From Prosthecobacter dejongeii (GTDB lineage: Bacteria > Verrucomicrobiota > Verrucomicrobiia > Verrucomicrobiales > Verrucomicrobiaceae): 64,000 nucleotides of DNA. Under the pieces are notes generated by a model. That model did no database searches. It worked only from the letters and a program-made list of their open reading frames with translations, and had not been told where the DNA came from. Shown here piece after piece: positions 8,563 through 18,173 of the stretch. The position numbers and the translations under genes were made by a program. Location of the stretch: the NCBI RefSeq assembly GCF_014203045.1, contig NZ_JACHIF010000001.1, forward strand, positions 620,001 through 684,000, written 5' to 3'. Every line of letters starts with the position of its first letter. Within the stretch, counting starts at the first letter, position 1.

Positions 8563-11500
8563 ATGCGTCAACTGCTTTGCAGCCTGATTGGTTTTTTCGT
8601 CGTCTCATCCCTTTCTGCCCAAACTCGCACCTGGACGGGTGCCGGTGCGGATGACAACTGGGGCACCGCAGCTAACTGGGGCGGCACCGCCCCAGTGGCA
8701 GGCAACAGCATCGGTTTTGCGGGTACCACCCGACTGAATACCATCAATAACCTGGCAGCAGACACGAACATTGCCGGGATCTTTTTTCTCTCAGGCGCAG
8801 GCACCTTCAACCTGGCTGGAAACCGCATCACGCTCGGCGGCAACATCACGCAAAGCGGCACGGCGCTCCAGACCATTGATCTGAACATGGTCCTGAGTGC
8901 GACACGCTTTTTCACACAGGGTTCCGCCGCTGCGACGACGACCGGGAATATTGTGGTCAATGGGGTGGTCAGCGGTTCAGGCGGCTTGGTCAAAGCAGGA
9001 GCCAACACTTCCAATACCACTTTGCATAACACCCTGACACTGACTGCTGCCAATACTTACACGGGCGGCACCTATGCCTCCTCCGGGTCATTGACCCTCT
9101 CCGGAGCAGGCTCCGTCCTCAATAGCAGCGGTATTTATGTAGATAACGGGGCGGCGATCGGCAGCATTTATTCCATGGGCGGGCGCTTGCTCCTAGATAA
9201 CTCCGCAGGGAATTTGAACCGCCTGGGTGACACCACACCTGTGTACCTCCGTGCGATCGGCAACCTTCAACTCACCGGCAACGCCACAGCGGACACGACG
9301 GAAACGATTGGCCAGATCAATCTGGGCAGCACGGTATCCGGGGGGCGTGGCATCATCACGCTGGATGGCACTGCGGCGGGCCGCCTGCACACCCTGGCAG
9401 CAGCGGGCCTAACACGCAATACCACCAGTACCCTGCTGGCCCGTGGAACGAATTTGGGGCAGGCAGATACGAACGCCACCCGCATCACCCTGGCCTCCAC
9501 CAGCGGCCTGAGTTTTGTTGGCACCAGTTCCGCCAGCGGCCTCACACCGGGATCGGTCAAAGACATTCGCATTGTCCCCTACATGGTCGGAGACATCACC
9601 GCGACTGGAAATGGATCCAGCTTCGTCACCTATGACGCTGTCAGTGGTTTGCGTCCATTGGCTGCCAGCGAATACACGGTCCTTTCTGCGGGCTTCGTCA
9701 ACACGCCGACACCTGAAAACACCACCGGTTTCAACGGCACCATCACTTCGGCAAGTCCCACGGTGAACTCCCTGCGGTTCGTCCATACTTCAACAACCAC
9801 TCTGGCTGGTACGGGGACGCTGTCGATTGCCAGCGGCGCACTGGCGAATTTTGGCACGGCAAGCACGGCCATCAACGGGTTCAGCAGCATCACTTTTGGG
9901 GATGGCACTTGGAACGAAGGCGTCATCACTTCCCAAGGAAGCGTCCTCACCATCAATTCTCCGATTCATGTCACGGGCGGCGGTGGCATCACCAAGGCTG
10001 GGGCCAGCGAAGTGGTACTGACGGTGGCCAATACTTACACCGGTGAAACCAACATCCATCAAGGGCGGTTGACCATTTCGCATCCGAATGCCCTGGGCAG
10101 CACCAGCGGGCGCACCGTGGTGAGTGCCTTGGATGGCGGGCAGTTGGCGTTGAGCAACAACATCTCTGTTGCTGAACCCATCATGCTGGTAGGTGAAAAT
10201 GGCGGCTTTGGTGCAGCCCTGGTGAACCTGTCCGGCACCAACACCCTCACGGGCTTGCTGTCCATGACAGGGAGTTCTCGAGTGAGCATTGGCGGCATTT
10301 TGAACGTGACCGGCGGCATGAATGTGGTCACGAGCGCGCAGTTGGTCATCAATGGCAGCGGCACCCTCAATTTCAGCGGTCAGCCTGTGGTACTGGGATC
10401 CACCGGTAATTTTTACATGGACTCGAACATGCTGACCACTCTGGGCTCAACAGGGCACTTCTGGAATGCGACCCGCGTGTCAGCCAGCGGCACAGGAACT
10501 ATTTTACGGATGATGGGTGAGAATGCACTGCCGGAACGCAGCGAATTAATCCTGGGCGTCAACTATGCGCTGAATGGCAACCTGGATCTCAATGGCTTCA
10601 ACCAACTCGTCGGCTCTCTGTATTCGGGCTCTTCTGGCACTGGAACGACGACGACCGGGACACGTGTCATCACTAGCGCCACGCCTGCCACTTTGACCGT
10701 CAATCAGTTCACCACCACGACGTATGACGGTTTTTTCAGCGGGGCTGTTTCCCTGGTCAAATCAGGCACCGGATCCCTGGCGCTCATGGGTAACAATACC
10801 ACGACGGGTACGACCTCCGTGAACAACGGCACGCTTATTTTGGACTACACCACCGCCGCCAATGGCAGCAAGCTGGCAGATGGAGCGGCCCTGAATCTGG
10901 GCACCGCCACCTTGCAACTGGATCGCACCGCGACGTCGGCAGGCTCCCATGTGGAAGTGGTCGCCTCCACCACGTTGCAGGGGGCAGCAAACATCACGCG
11001 CCTCGGTGGCACCTCCAGCCTCCAGCTCAATGAGATCACCCGCGAGGGCGGCACCCTGAATATCGCTGCGGCAGGCATTGCCACCACGGATACCCTGAAC
11101 AATGGCGCGGGCATGCTCGGCACTTGGGCCACCTTCGGCGGCACGGATTGGGCGGTGAACTCTACGAATGCCGCAGATGGAGCCATCACCGCCTTCACCG
11201 GTTACAGTGACATCAACCGACTGGGCACCAGCGCGGTACCGAACACCTCTGCGGCCAACGTCCGCATCATCAATGGCGGAACCGCAGGCAACATCACCCT
11301 GGCCGCCGCCGTCACGGACATTCAGAGCCTGAACATGACCGCCAATGGTGGCACCACCACGATTGACCCTGGCACAGGCGAAATCCTGCGCCTCGGTGCC
11401 CAAGGCGGCATCCTTCACGCCACTGGGGCTAGCGCCCTCCTCATCGGCACCGCAGCCAATGATGGCACCCTCACCGCAGGGGGCGCACCGGACACCGCTG

Positions 11501-13926
11501 GGGAACTCATCATCCAGCGCTGGTCCACCAACGATCTCACCCTCCACTCCACCATCGCCAACAACGGCACGGGCGTGGTCTCCGTGACCATCGGCGGCAG
11601 CAATGGCACGACAGGAGCCACCCGCCTCACCGGCACCAACACCTACACAGGCCGCACCACCCTTTTAGCAGGCCGTGTCATCATAGACGCCGAAACGGCC
11701 CTGGGACTGAATCCCGCCGCCTTCGCAGCAGATCAGCTCACCCTCAATGGCGGCACCCTTTCCACCGCCACGGCCTTCTCCCTCGATGATACCAATCGCG
11801 GCATCACCCTGGGAGCCTCCGGCGGCACCCTGGAGGCGACCTCGGCAGCGAACGCCCTGGCCCTCACCGTCGCCGTACCCATCACGGGCAATGGCCCTCT
11901 GAACAAAACCGGCACGGGTGATGCCCAGCTCAGTGTCGCCAATAGCTACACCGGCCATACCTACGTGAATGCAGGCCGCCTGCGCATCAGTCATTCTTTA
12001 GCCCTGGGCACCTCCGCCAGCGGCGTCACAGTGGCCAGTGGAGCAGCCCTGAGACTGGAAGGCACGGGCCTAACCTTGGCCGATCCGATTTTCATCGCCG
12101 GTCAGGGAGCCAGCAGCGCCGGGGCTTTGCAAAGCAACACCAGCGGCAACAGCATTGTCTCAGGGCTGATCACCATGCCAGCTACGGGCAGCACGCGCAT
12201 CACCGCCACCAACACCGGGCGGCTCTTTGTCACGGGCGGGTTCCGCAGTGCCGCCTCCAGCACCTCAGACTCCCTCATCGTCGTCGGTGGTGTCACCTTC
12301 TCAGACAATCCGGTCAACATGTATACAGGCCGCCTGGAACTCGTTTCCGGCACCAATCAGCCCACCATCGCCGTCGCAGGCAACACCTACGGCGTTTTGA
12401 ACTCCGGCTGGGGTGCCCTTTCCCAGGTCACCGTGAGCAACGCTTTCAGCCCCACAGGCGCATTGGAGCTGGGCTATCACACCACTTTCAGCGGTGCCTC
12501 ACCGAACACCACCTTCAATCTCAATGCCACCCAGCAGACCGCCTCTGAGCTGCGCACCGGGGCCATCTCCATCGGCTCCGGCGGTTATGCCACACCTACC
12601 CGCATTCTCACAGGCACGGCAGGCTCTTCACTGACCCTCAATCAAACCACCAACAGCCTCTTTGATGGCAGCCTCCAGGGAGCGGTGTCCTTGGTCAAAA
12701 ACGGCGATGGCATTCTCAGCCTGCAAGGCAACAACACCACCACAGGAGACACCGTCCTGAATGCAGGCGGAATCGAACTCCGCAATTCTGCGGGAAATGT
12801 GCAATCTGGCACCGTCGGCACCAGCACCACCGTCGGCACTGGAAACTTTACCACCGTCCTCACAGGCCTAACCAATGCCACGACCACGCTGCTGGTGGGG
12901 CAACCTGTGACTGGCGCGGGCATCCCTGCGGGTTCCTTCATCGCTTCCATTGATAGCAATTCCCAAGTCACCATCCGCTCCACCGTCGCAGCCACCGCAG
13001 GCAGCACCAGCGCCACGTTTGGAGCTGTGACCGGAGCCCTGACCAATAGCACCCTGGACTATCGTGGCGGAGCCCTCAGCTTTGGCGTCACCACGGCTGC
13101 CACCACCTTGGGCGGCATCAAAGGCACGCAAAATCTGAACCTCACCAACGCAGGCAACAATCCCGTGGCACTCACCGTCGGCGGCAATAACCAGTCCACC
13201 CTTTACAGCGGCGCCATCAGCGGCAGCGGCTCCTTGATCAAAACCGGAACTGGCAGCCTGGAACTGACCGCCGCCAGCACCCACACAGGCGGCATCACCG
13301 TGAACAACGGCTCACTGCTCGTGAACAATAGCAGTGGCTCTGGCACAGGTTTCGGCACCGTCAGCGTCCTCACGGGAGCCACCCTGGGCGGCACCGGCAG
13401 CATCGGCTCCGCCAGTTCCACCGCCAGCATCACCCTCAATAGCGGCGGCACGCTGCGCATCGGCACCAGCCATGGTGGCACCGGCGGCAGTCCGGCAGAT
13501 CTCGAGCTCGCCACCAGCGGCCTCGGCACCCTCACCCTCAGTGGCACCGTGCAGTTTGATCTCTTCTCTCGCTCCGCTGGAATCAACAGCCTCGAAAACA
13601 ACGACCTGCTGCGCCTCACCTCCGCCACCGCCGTCAGCCTTTCCGGCACGCTGGAGGTTCTCAACAGCACCGGCAGCGATACCACCACGTGGGCTGCGGG
13701 AGATTCCTGGAGATTGTTCGACTGGAGCGCTGTCAGTGCTGAAACCCAGCACAGCGGCAACTTCAGCAACCTCATTCTCCCCACCCTCAATGCTGGGCTC
13801 GCCTGGGATACCAGCGCCCTCTTCACCACCGGGTTCATCACCATCACGCCTGAGCCCGGCCGCGCATTCTTGCTCGCCATCGGCGGGTTCAGCCTTCTGC
13901 TGCGTCGTCGCCGCCGGGTGGGTTGA
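8563..13926 (+). CDS. Giant autotransporter-associated beta-strand repeat protein with PEP-CTERM tail
   Basis: A 1787-residue secreted surface protein. The ATG at 8563 starts a clean signal peptide (MRQLLCSLIGFFVVSSLSAQ), so the longer frame from 8497 is not used. The body is low in charge, rich in Gly, Thr, Ser and Asn, and built from repeats of the PATR type (for example AANTYTGGT, VANTYTGET, TNTYTGRTT, VANSYTGHT, each followed by a G-x-L-x-I strand), which form a long beta-helix. The end is ITPEPGRAFLLAIGGFSLLL plus an Arg cluster: a PEP motif, a membrane helix and a basic tail, that is, a PEP-CTERM sorting signal cleaved by exosortase. No exosortase is encoded here. It probably ends up as an exopolysaccharide-associated or surface protein. 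Its last 38 bp overlap the convergent DUF3820 gene. Confidence 0.88.
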   Translation: MRQLLCSLIGFFVVSSLSAQTRTWTGAGADDNWGTAANWGGTAPVAGNSIGFAGTTRLNTINNLAADTNIAGIFFLSGAGTFNLAGNRITLGGNITQSGTALQTIDLNMVLSATRFFTQGSAAATTTGNIVVNGVVSGSGGLVKAGANTSNTTLHNTLTLTAANTYTGGTYASSGSLTLSGAGSVLNSSGIYVDNGAAIGSIYSMGGRLLLDNSAGNLNRLGDTTPVYLRAIGNLQLTGNATADTTETIGQINLGSTVSGGRGIITLDGTAAGRLHTLAAAGLTRNTTSTLLARGTNLGQADTNATRITLASTSGLSFVGTSSASGLTPGSVKDIRIVPYMVGDITATGNGSSFVTYDAVSGLRPLAASEYTVLSAGFVNTPTPENTTGFNGTITSASPTVNSLRFVHTSTTTLAGTGTLSIASGALANFGTASTAINGFSSITFGDGTWNEGVITSQGSVLTINSPIHVTGGGGITKAGASEVVLTVANTYTGETNIHQGRLTISHPNALGSTSGRTVVSALDGGQLALSNNISVAEPIMLVGENGGFGAALVNLSGTNTLTGLLSMTGSSRVSIGGILNVTGGMNVVTSAQLVINGSGTLNFSGQPVVLGSTGNFYMDSNMLTTLGSTGHFWNATRVSASGTGTILRMMGENALPERSELILGVNYALNGNLDLNGFNQLVGSLYSGSSGTGTTTTGTRVITSATPATLTVNQFTTTTYDGFFSGAVSLVKSGTGSLALMGNNTTTGTTSVNNGTLILDYTTAANGSKLADGAALNLGTATLQLDRTATSAGSHVEVVASTTLQGAANITRLGGTSSLQLNEITREGGTLNIAAAGIATTDTLNNGAGMLGTWATFGGTDWAVNSTNAADGAITAFTGYSDINRLGTSAVPNTSAANVRIINGGTAGNITLAAAVTDIQSLNMTANGGTTTIDPGTGEILRLGAQGGILHATGASALLIGTAANDGTLTAGGAPDTAGELIIQRWSTNDLTLHSTIANNGTGVVSVTIGGSNGTTGATRLTGTNTYTGRTTLLAGRVIIDAETALGLNPAAFAADQLTLNGGTLSTATAFSLDDTNRGITLGASGGTLEATSAANALALTVAVPITGNGPLNKTGTGDAQLSVANSYTGHTYVNAGRLRISHSLALGTSASGVTVASGAALRLEGTGLTLADPIFIAGQGASSAGALQSNTSGNSIVSGLITMPATGSTRITATNTGRLFVTGGFRSAASSTSDSLIVVGGVTFSDNPVNMYTGRLELVSGTNQPTIAVAGNTYGVLNSGWGALSQVTVSNAFSPTGALELGYHTTFSGASPNTTFNLNATQQTASELRTGAISIGSGGYATPTRILTGTAGSSLTLNQTTNSLFDGSLQGAVSLVKNGDGILSLQGNNTTTGDTVLNAGGIELRNSAGNVQSGTVGTSTTVGTGNFTTVLTGLTNATTTLLVGQPVTGAGIPAGSFIASIDSNSQVTIRSTVAATAGSTSATFGAVTGALTNSTLDYRGGALSFGVTTAATTLGGIKGTQNLNLTNAGNNPVALTVGGNNQSTLYSGAISGSGSLIKTGTGSLELTAASTHTGGITVNNGSLLVNNSSGSGTGFGTVSVLTGATLGGTGSIGSASSTASITLNSGGTLRIGTSHGGTGGSPADLELATSGLGTLTLSGTVQFDLFSRSAGINSLENNDLLRLTSATAVSLSGTLEVLNSTGSDTTTWAAGDSWRLFDWSAVSAETQHSGNFSNLILPTLNAGLAWDTSALFTTGFITITPEPGRAFLLAIGGFSLLLRRRRRVG

Positions 13927-14230
13927 GCCCCTCCCACACACGCCGCTTTTTCGGCCGCAAGCGCGTGGGCCCGCCCCGTTGCTTGCGGAAGATGTCGAAG
14001 ACGATGTCGGACCCATCCACCTTCATCTGGTGGACCATTTGTAGCAGGGTGCCCAGCCGCCCTTTCGGAAATCCGGCTTTGTTAGCAAACCAGCCCAGAT
14101 ACTCCGCTGGGATGTCGTAAATGGGCACCCCATAGGGCGGATGATTCTGCGGCCCATACTTCCCAAAGGGCATGTGAGTCCGCCCGATCTCTTCGAGATC
14201 GCGTTTCATCTGGGCGGCTAGGTCATCCAT
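13889..14230 (-). CDS. DUF3820 family protein
   Basis: A 113-residue protein matching DUF3820 by its core: THMPFGKYG, then IPAEYLGWFANKAGFPKGRLG and LLQMVHQMK. This small cytosolic family has been labelled a putative quorum-sensing-regulated virulence factor, but its biochemical role is unknown to me. The last 20 or so residues (rich in Arg, Lys and Gly) are outside the usual domain and are encoded by bases that also encode, on the other strand, the Arg-rich tail of the giant repeat protein. Two 12-bp direct repeats lie just upstream of its start. Confidence 0.75.
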   Translation of the reverse strand: MDDLAAQMKRDLEEIGRTHMPFGKYGPQNHPPYGVPIYDIPAEYLGWFANKAGFPKGRLGTLLQMVHQMKVDGSDIVFDIFRKQRGGPTRLRPKKRRVWEGLNPPGGDDAAEG

Positions 14231-14235
14231 ATCCC

Positions 14236-14268
14236 CAGTGTCCAGTCGGCCGTTTTCAGTGTCCAGTC
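14236..14268. repeat. Pair of 12-bp direct repeats before the DUF3820 gene
   Basis: CAGTGTCCAGTC occurs at 14236-14247 and again at 14257-14268, a centre-to-centre distance of 21 bp, that is two helical turns. The first copy is 5 bp from the DUF3820 start codon. The spacing would suit a dimeric or cooperative DNA-binding protein, but no function is shown. Confidence 0.5.
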
Positions 14269-14358
14269 ATTGTTGACCGTGGATGCCCAAGAGGCGCTGG
14301 ATTGCCATACACAAACAAGGCTCGCCCTGATGATTGCCCGAAAGAAGCCAGAGCCGCA

Positions 14359-15003
14359 TCACTCCAGCGCCCACACCTTCACATTGTCCAGCGCGACTTC
14401 TTCGCCATCTTTGCCACCCATACGAAAAACGAGGCCCGGCTTTTTGACTCCGAAGTCGGGTGCGCTGGCCTTTAGAGATTCCTTACCCGTGACGTGGGCG
14501 ACGACGTCGTTGCCTTTGCACTCCAGCAACAGGGTGTAAGTCGTATCAGGCGCGAAGTCCGTCTTCGCCGTGGCGTGGGTCTTTGTTTTGGAAGCTGGAT
14601 TTGACTTGTCGTTATGCTCGATCAACGACCAGCTTTTGGGCGTGACCACAACGGAAAACAGGTGGCCTTTTTTCTTCAGTTCCCCTGGAGCGGGATCATA
14701 ACCGAGATTGATGACCCGCATGGTTCCCAGCTTGAACTCCATCTGCACCGCGCAGTCCTGCAAAGGCAGGCGGTAGCGGAACGCGCCGATGTGCTTGTCA
14801 CTGGATTTCTCGCCGGCATGAAGTTGACCTTCGACAATGCGCAGGCTGCCCGTGTTAGCATTCCAACCCTTCGGCACCTCGGGGCCTGAAAAGGTCTCCT
14901 CCAGCAAAAGCTTGCCCTTGTTTCCCAGAGTGGGTTCCAGATCTGCCCCGAGGGCGGGCAAGGCAGCAGCAGCGAAGGCGAAGAGAAAGGAGGTGATTTT
15001 CAT
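14359..15003 (-). CDS. Secreted lectin-like (3-keto-disaccharide hydrolase/LamG-type) protein
   Basis: A 214-residue exported protein. The ATG at 15003 begins MKITSFLFAFAAAALPALGA, a signal peptide, so I reject the longer open frame to 15096. The mature part (LLLEETFSGPEVPKGWNANT, then VAVHVTGK-like and VFRMGGKDGEEVALDNVKVW segments) has the layout of a concanavalin-type jelly roll, close to DUF1080/3-keto-disaccharide hydrolase domains that are abundant in Planctomycetes and Verrucomicrobia. It ends in DNVKVWALE, the typical last strand of that fold. No catalytic residue can be assigned with confidence, so it could be a binding protein. It is a single gene divergent from prfC. Confidence 0.6.
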   Translation of the reverse strand: MKITSFLFAFAAAALPALGADLEPTLGNKGKLLLEETFSGPEVPKGWNANTGSLRIVEGQLHAGEKSSDKHIGAFRYRLPLQDCAVQMEFKLGTMRVINLGYDPAPGELKKKGHLFSVVVTPKSWSLIEHNDKSNPASKTKTHATAKTDFAPDTTYTLLLECKGNDVVAHVTGKESLKASAPDFGVKKPGLVFRMGGKDGEEVALDNVKVWALE

Positions 15004-15164
15004 GTCCAGGTCACCCATGCAAACGCCGACGATCCCGGAATCTATGCGGCATTTCCCCGTCTCTTTGGAACCCCTCCTTCCCCGTACGCGCCGCATCTCC
15101 CAGGAATCGTCCTTGAGAAAAGCTGCGAGGGAGGCGATGAAAGCCGCCCCCGTTTTCCACCGCC

Positions 15165-16805
15165 ATGTCCGAAGTCGCCGCCAAAGCCCCCCACGAAGTC
15201 AGCCGCCGCCGCACCTTCGCCATCATCTCCCACCCGGATGCCGGGAAGACCACGCTGACGGAAAAGCTACTCCTCTACGGCGGGGCCGTGCAGCTCGCCG
15301 GCAGCGTGACGGCGCGCAAGAACCAGCGTGCCACCACCTCCGACTGGATGGAACTGGAAAAGCAGCGCGGCATTTCTGTCTCCTCCACCGTGCTCCAGTT
15401 TGAGTACAAAGACTGCGTGGTGAACCTCCTGGACACCCCCGGTCACAAAGATTTCTCGGAAGACACTTACCGTGTGCTCACCGCCGTGGATGCCGCCGTC
15501 ATGGTCATTGATGCCGGTAAAGGCATCGAAAGTCAGACGCTGAAACTCTTCGAAGTGTGTCGCCGCCGTGGCGTCCCCATCTTCACCTTCATGAACAAGC
15601 TGGACCGCCCAGCGCGCCCACCTTTGGAACTGCTGGATGAACTGGAGCGCGTGCTCGGCATCGCCGCCTGCCCCATGAACTGGCCCCTCGGCGATGGCGT
15701 GGACTTCAAAGGCGTCTTCGACCGCGAGTCCAACCAAGTGCATCTCTTCGAGCGCACCGTGGGTGGTAAATTCCGTGCGCCCGTGAACGTCAAAGGCATC
15801 GAAGATGAAAGCGTGCGCGATGCCCTGCCGCCCCTGGTTTACCAGCGTGTGGTGGATGAGCTGGACCTCCTGGAAGGCGGTGGTTCCCCCTTTGATTTTG
15901 AGCAGGTGCGCAAAGGCCAGCTCTCCCCCGTTTTCTACGGCAGTGCCATGAACAACTTCGGCGTGCAGATGATGCTGGACCGGTTCCTAGAGATCGCCCC
16001 ACCGCCAGCCCCGCGCATGTCCGGGGAGGATTTCATCGAGCCGACCAGCCCCGCCTTCAGCGGCTTCGTCTTCAAAATCCAGGCGAACATGAACCCGAAG
16101 CATCGCGACCGCGTGGCCTTCATTCGCATCGTCTCCGGCTGCTTCCAGCGGGACATGACCGCCGTGAATACCCGCACCGGAACACGCATGCGGTTAGGCA
16201 ACTCCCAGCGCCTTTTCGCCCAAGAACGCGAAACCGTCAATGAAGCCTGGGCAGGCGATGTGGTAGGCTTGGTCGGTAACTACGACCTGCAAATCGGCGA
16301 TACCCTGTCTGAAGAAAATGGCGTCAAATTCGACGAGATGCCCACCTTCCCACCGGAGTGTTTTGCCTACCTGCACAACGAAAACACGTCGAAATTCAAA
16401 CGCTTCCGCGATGGCTTGGACCAACTTCTCAAAGAAGGCGTGGCCCAGCCCTTTGAACTTCCCGATGCCGCCGTCCGCGTGCCTCTGCTGGGAGCCGTGG
16501 GTCCTCTCCAGTTCGACGTTTTGAAATATCGCCTCGAAAGCGAATACAATGCCGAAGTGCGCCTGGAATTCGCCCCCTGGACGCTCGTCCGCTGGCTGAA
16601 GGACAAGGACGCCGCCGAAGCGCCAAAACCTGTGCGCGGCCAGATCGGCCCACCGCGCCCAAACCTCGTCGCCTCCTATGACACCACCCTGGCTCAAGAT
16701 GCCTATGGCAACTGGGTGGCCCTGTTCGGCGACAAAATCAGCCTCGGCTACTTCGAGTCCAAGAACAGCGAGAAATTCCACATCAGCCCGTTCCCCATCC
16801 AGTAA
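15165..16805 (+). CDS. prfC: Peptide chain release factor 3 (RF3 GTPase)
   Basis: A 546-residue translational GTPase, close to the 529 of E. coli RF3. It releases RF1/RF2 from the ribosome after peptide hydrolysis. The G domain has SHPDAGKTTLTEKLL (P-loop), the switch region RGISVSSTVLQFEYKD, DTPGHKDFSEDTYR (G3) and NKLDRPAR (G4). ARKNQRATTSDWMELEKQRG before the switch is typical of RF3 rather than EF-G, as is the absence of EF-G domains IV and V; the C-terminal RF3 domain includes PLLGAVGPLQFDV. The start at 15165 fits the family N terminus. It appears to be transcribed alone, 128 bp before the sigma factor gene. Confidence 0.95.
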   Translation: MSEVAAKAPHEVSRRRTFAIISHPDAGKTTLTEKLLLYGGAVQLAGSVTARKNQRATTSDWMELEKQRGISVSSTVLQFEYKDCVVNLLDTPGHKDFSEDTYRVLTAVDAAVMVIDAGKGIESQTLKLFEVCRRRGVPIFTFMNKLDRPARPPLELLDELERVLGIAACPMNWPLGDGVDFKGVFDRESNQVHLFERTVGGKFRAPVNVKGIEDESVRDALPPLVYQRVVDELDLLEGGGSPFDFEQVRKGQLSPVFYGSAMNNFGVQMMLDRFLEIAPPPAPRMSGEDFIEPTSPAFSGFVFKIQANMNPKHRDRVAFIRIVSGCFQRDMTAVNTRTGTRMRLGNSQRLFAQERETVNEAWAGDVVGLVGNYDLQIGDTLSEENGVKFDEMPTFPPECFAYLHNENTSKFKRFRDGLDQLLKEGVAQPFELPDAAVRVPLLGAVGPLQFDVLKYRLESEYNAEVRLEFAPWTLVRWLKDKDAAEAPKPVRGQIGPPRPNLVASYDTTLAQDAYGNWVALFGDKISLGYFESKNSEKFHISPFPIQ

Positions 16806-16933
16806 CGCTGGCTGGAGGAGGGCTTCTTGTGTCGTTCTTGATGCATCTCTTTGACTCCCGTCGTTATAAAGGCGAGGATTCTTTTGAATAAGGCGTTTCC
16901 TGCGCCCGTCATAGCCTCTGCCACTCCTAAAAC

Positions 16934-17545
16934 ATGCCCGCCTCCACTGCGCCTGATCCTGGCGAAGTCCCGGACTCCGACCTGGTCAAGCGCTGCCAGG
17001 CGGGCGACACACGTGCATTTGACGTGCTCGTGAACCGTTACCGGGGGCGGATTTACGCCATGACTTATCACATGATCCAGAACGAAACTGAGGCCTGGGA
17101 CCTCGCGCAGGAGGCCTTCATCAAGGCCTGGCGCGCCCTGCCGCGTTTCAAGCTGGATTCCAGTTTCTACACTTGGCTCTACCGCATCGCCCACAACGTC
17201 ACTTACGACTACCTGCGCAAGAAACGCATCCAGGGTGAAGGTGAGTTTGACGACTCCCGCACAGAGCACAAAGCCGCCGCAGGAGCCGAAACCGTGCCGC
17301 ATGGCGATGCCGCCCCAGACACCCTTTTGAAGAATGCGGAACTCGGGGACCGCATTCGCGCCGCCATCGCCCAGCTCAGCCCGGATCATCGGCAGGTGAT
17401 CGTGCTGCGTGAGGTGGAAGGCCTGCCATACGAAGAAATCGCCGCCACCATCCCCTGCTCCCTGGGCACGGTGATGAGCCGCCTTTTTTACGCCCGAAAG
17501 AAACTCCAGGAACTGCTGAAGGACACCTATGAAAACGCCACCTGA
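16934..17545 (+). CDS. ECF-type RNA polymerase sigma factor
   Basis: A 203-residue sigma-70 family factor of the extracytoplasmic-function type. Region 2 is seen at FDVLVNRYRGRIYAMTYHMI, EAWDLAQEAFIKAWRALPRF and FYTWLYRIAHNVTYDYLRKK; region 4 is seen at LSPDHRQVIVLREVEGLPYE and IAATIPCSLGTVMSRLFYAR, the helix-turn-helix that reads the -35 box. The linker between them is short and acidic, as in ECF proteins. Its end overlaps the start of the next gene by 17 bp, and that gene encodes a membrane protein with the plan of an anti-sigma factor, so the pair is probably a membrane stress switch. Confidence 0.92.
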   Translation: MPASTAPDPGEVPDSDLVKRCQAGDTRAFDVLVNRYRGRIYAMTYHMIQNETEAWDLAQEAFIKAWRALPRFKLDSSFYTWLYRIAHNVTYDYLRKKRIQGEGEFDDSRTEHKAAAGAETVPHGDAAPDTLLKNAELGDRIRAAIAQLSPDHRQVIVLREVEGLPYEEIAATIPCSLGTVMSRLFYARKKLQELLKDTYENAT

Positions 17546-18173
17546 TGACCACGATCTGATCCGCTGGCTGGATGGAGAAATGGACGCCGCTGAAAGCGCG
17601 CGCTTCACCCTCCGGCTGGAGTCTGACCCCGCCCTGAAAGCCGAGGCCGACATGATGCAGCGCATGTGCGCAGACGTCCGCACCGCACTCCCGGTGGAAA
17701 TGCCCGTGCCTTTTGGTGATTTCTTCAATTCCCAGATTCAGATGCGCATCGCTCAGGAGCAGCCAGCCCTCCCGGAGCCCGTGGCCCGGGCCAGTTGGCT
17801 GGACTGGTTCCGCCTGCCGGGCTTTGCCACACTCGCTGCCGTCACCGCTGCCGTGGTGGTCGCCGGGGTCATGATTGTCCGCCAGGACGCCACTGATGGC
17901 AGCGTCGTGCTCAGCAGCTACGCGCCAAATCAGAGTGTACAGGTCAGTTCCTTCCACTCACCAGAGGCCCACGCCACAGTGCTCATGCTCAATGGCCTGG
18001 AGGATGTGCCTGCGGATCGTAAGATCGTCGGTTACCACATTGAGCGCAGTGAGACGGAGCAAGAAATCGCCACCACCACTCTTTATGGGGAGCGTGGTGA
18101 AGTTGTGCTCGTCGTCGCCAAAGATGCCCGCAATCAGCCTCGCCTTCTGGCTGCTGCCAATCCACGCGGATGA
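17529..18173 (+). CDS. Putative membrane-anchored anti-sigma factor
   Basis: A 214-residue single-pass protein. The N-terminal 60 residues (DHDLIRWLDGEMDAAESARF) resemble the short helical cytoplasmic anti-sigma domain; the usual zinc HxxxCxxC is absent, so this is the zinc-less form. One membrane helix is near 98-117 (GFATLAAVTAAVVVAGVMIV). The outer part has about 95 residues of mixed strands. The 17-bp overlap with the sigma gene and the ATGA overlap with the next gene imply translational coupling across all three. The anti-sigma role rests on topology and position, not on a strong family signature. Confidence 0.7.
   Translation: MKTPPDDHDLIRWLDGEMDAAESARFTLRLESDPALKAEADMMQRMCADVRTALPVEMPVPFGDFFNSQIQMRIAQEQPALPEPVARASWLDWFRLPGFATLAAVTAAVVVAGVMIVRQDATDGSVVLSSYAPNQSVQVSSFHSPEAHATVLMLNGLEDVPADRKIVGYHIERSETEQEIATTTLYGERGEVVLVVAKDARNQPRLLAAANPRG

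Noticed and set aside
8563-13926. A CRISPR array or tandem DNA repeat inside the giant gene
   Set aside because: The repeats are degenerate protein repeats of the PATR type with no constant DNA repeat/spacer unit.
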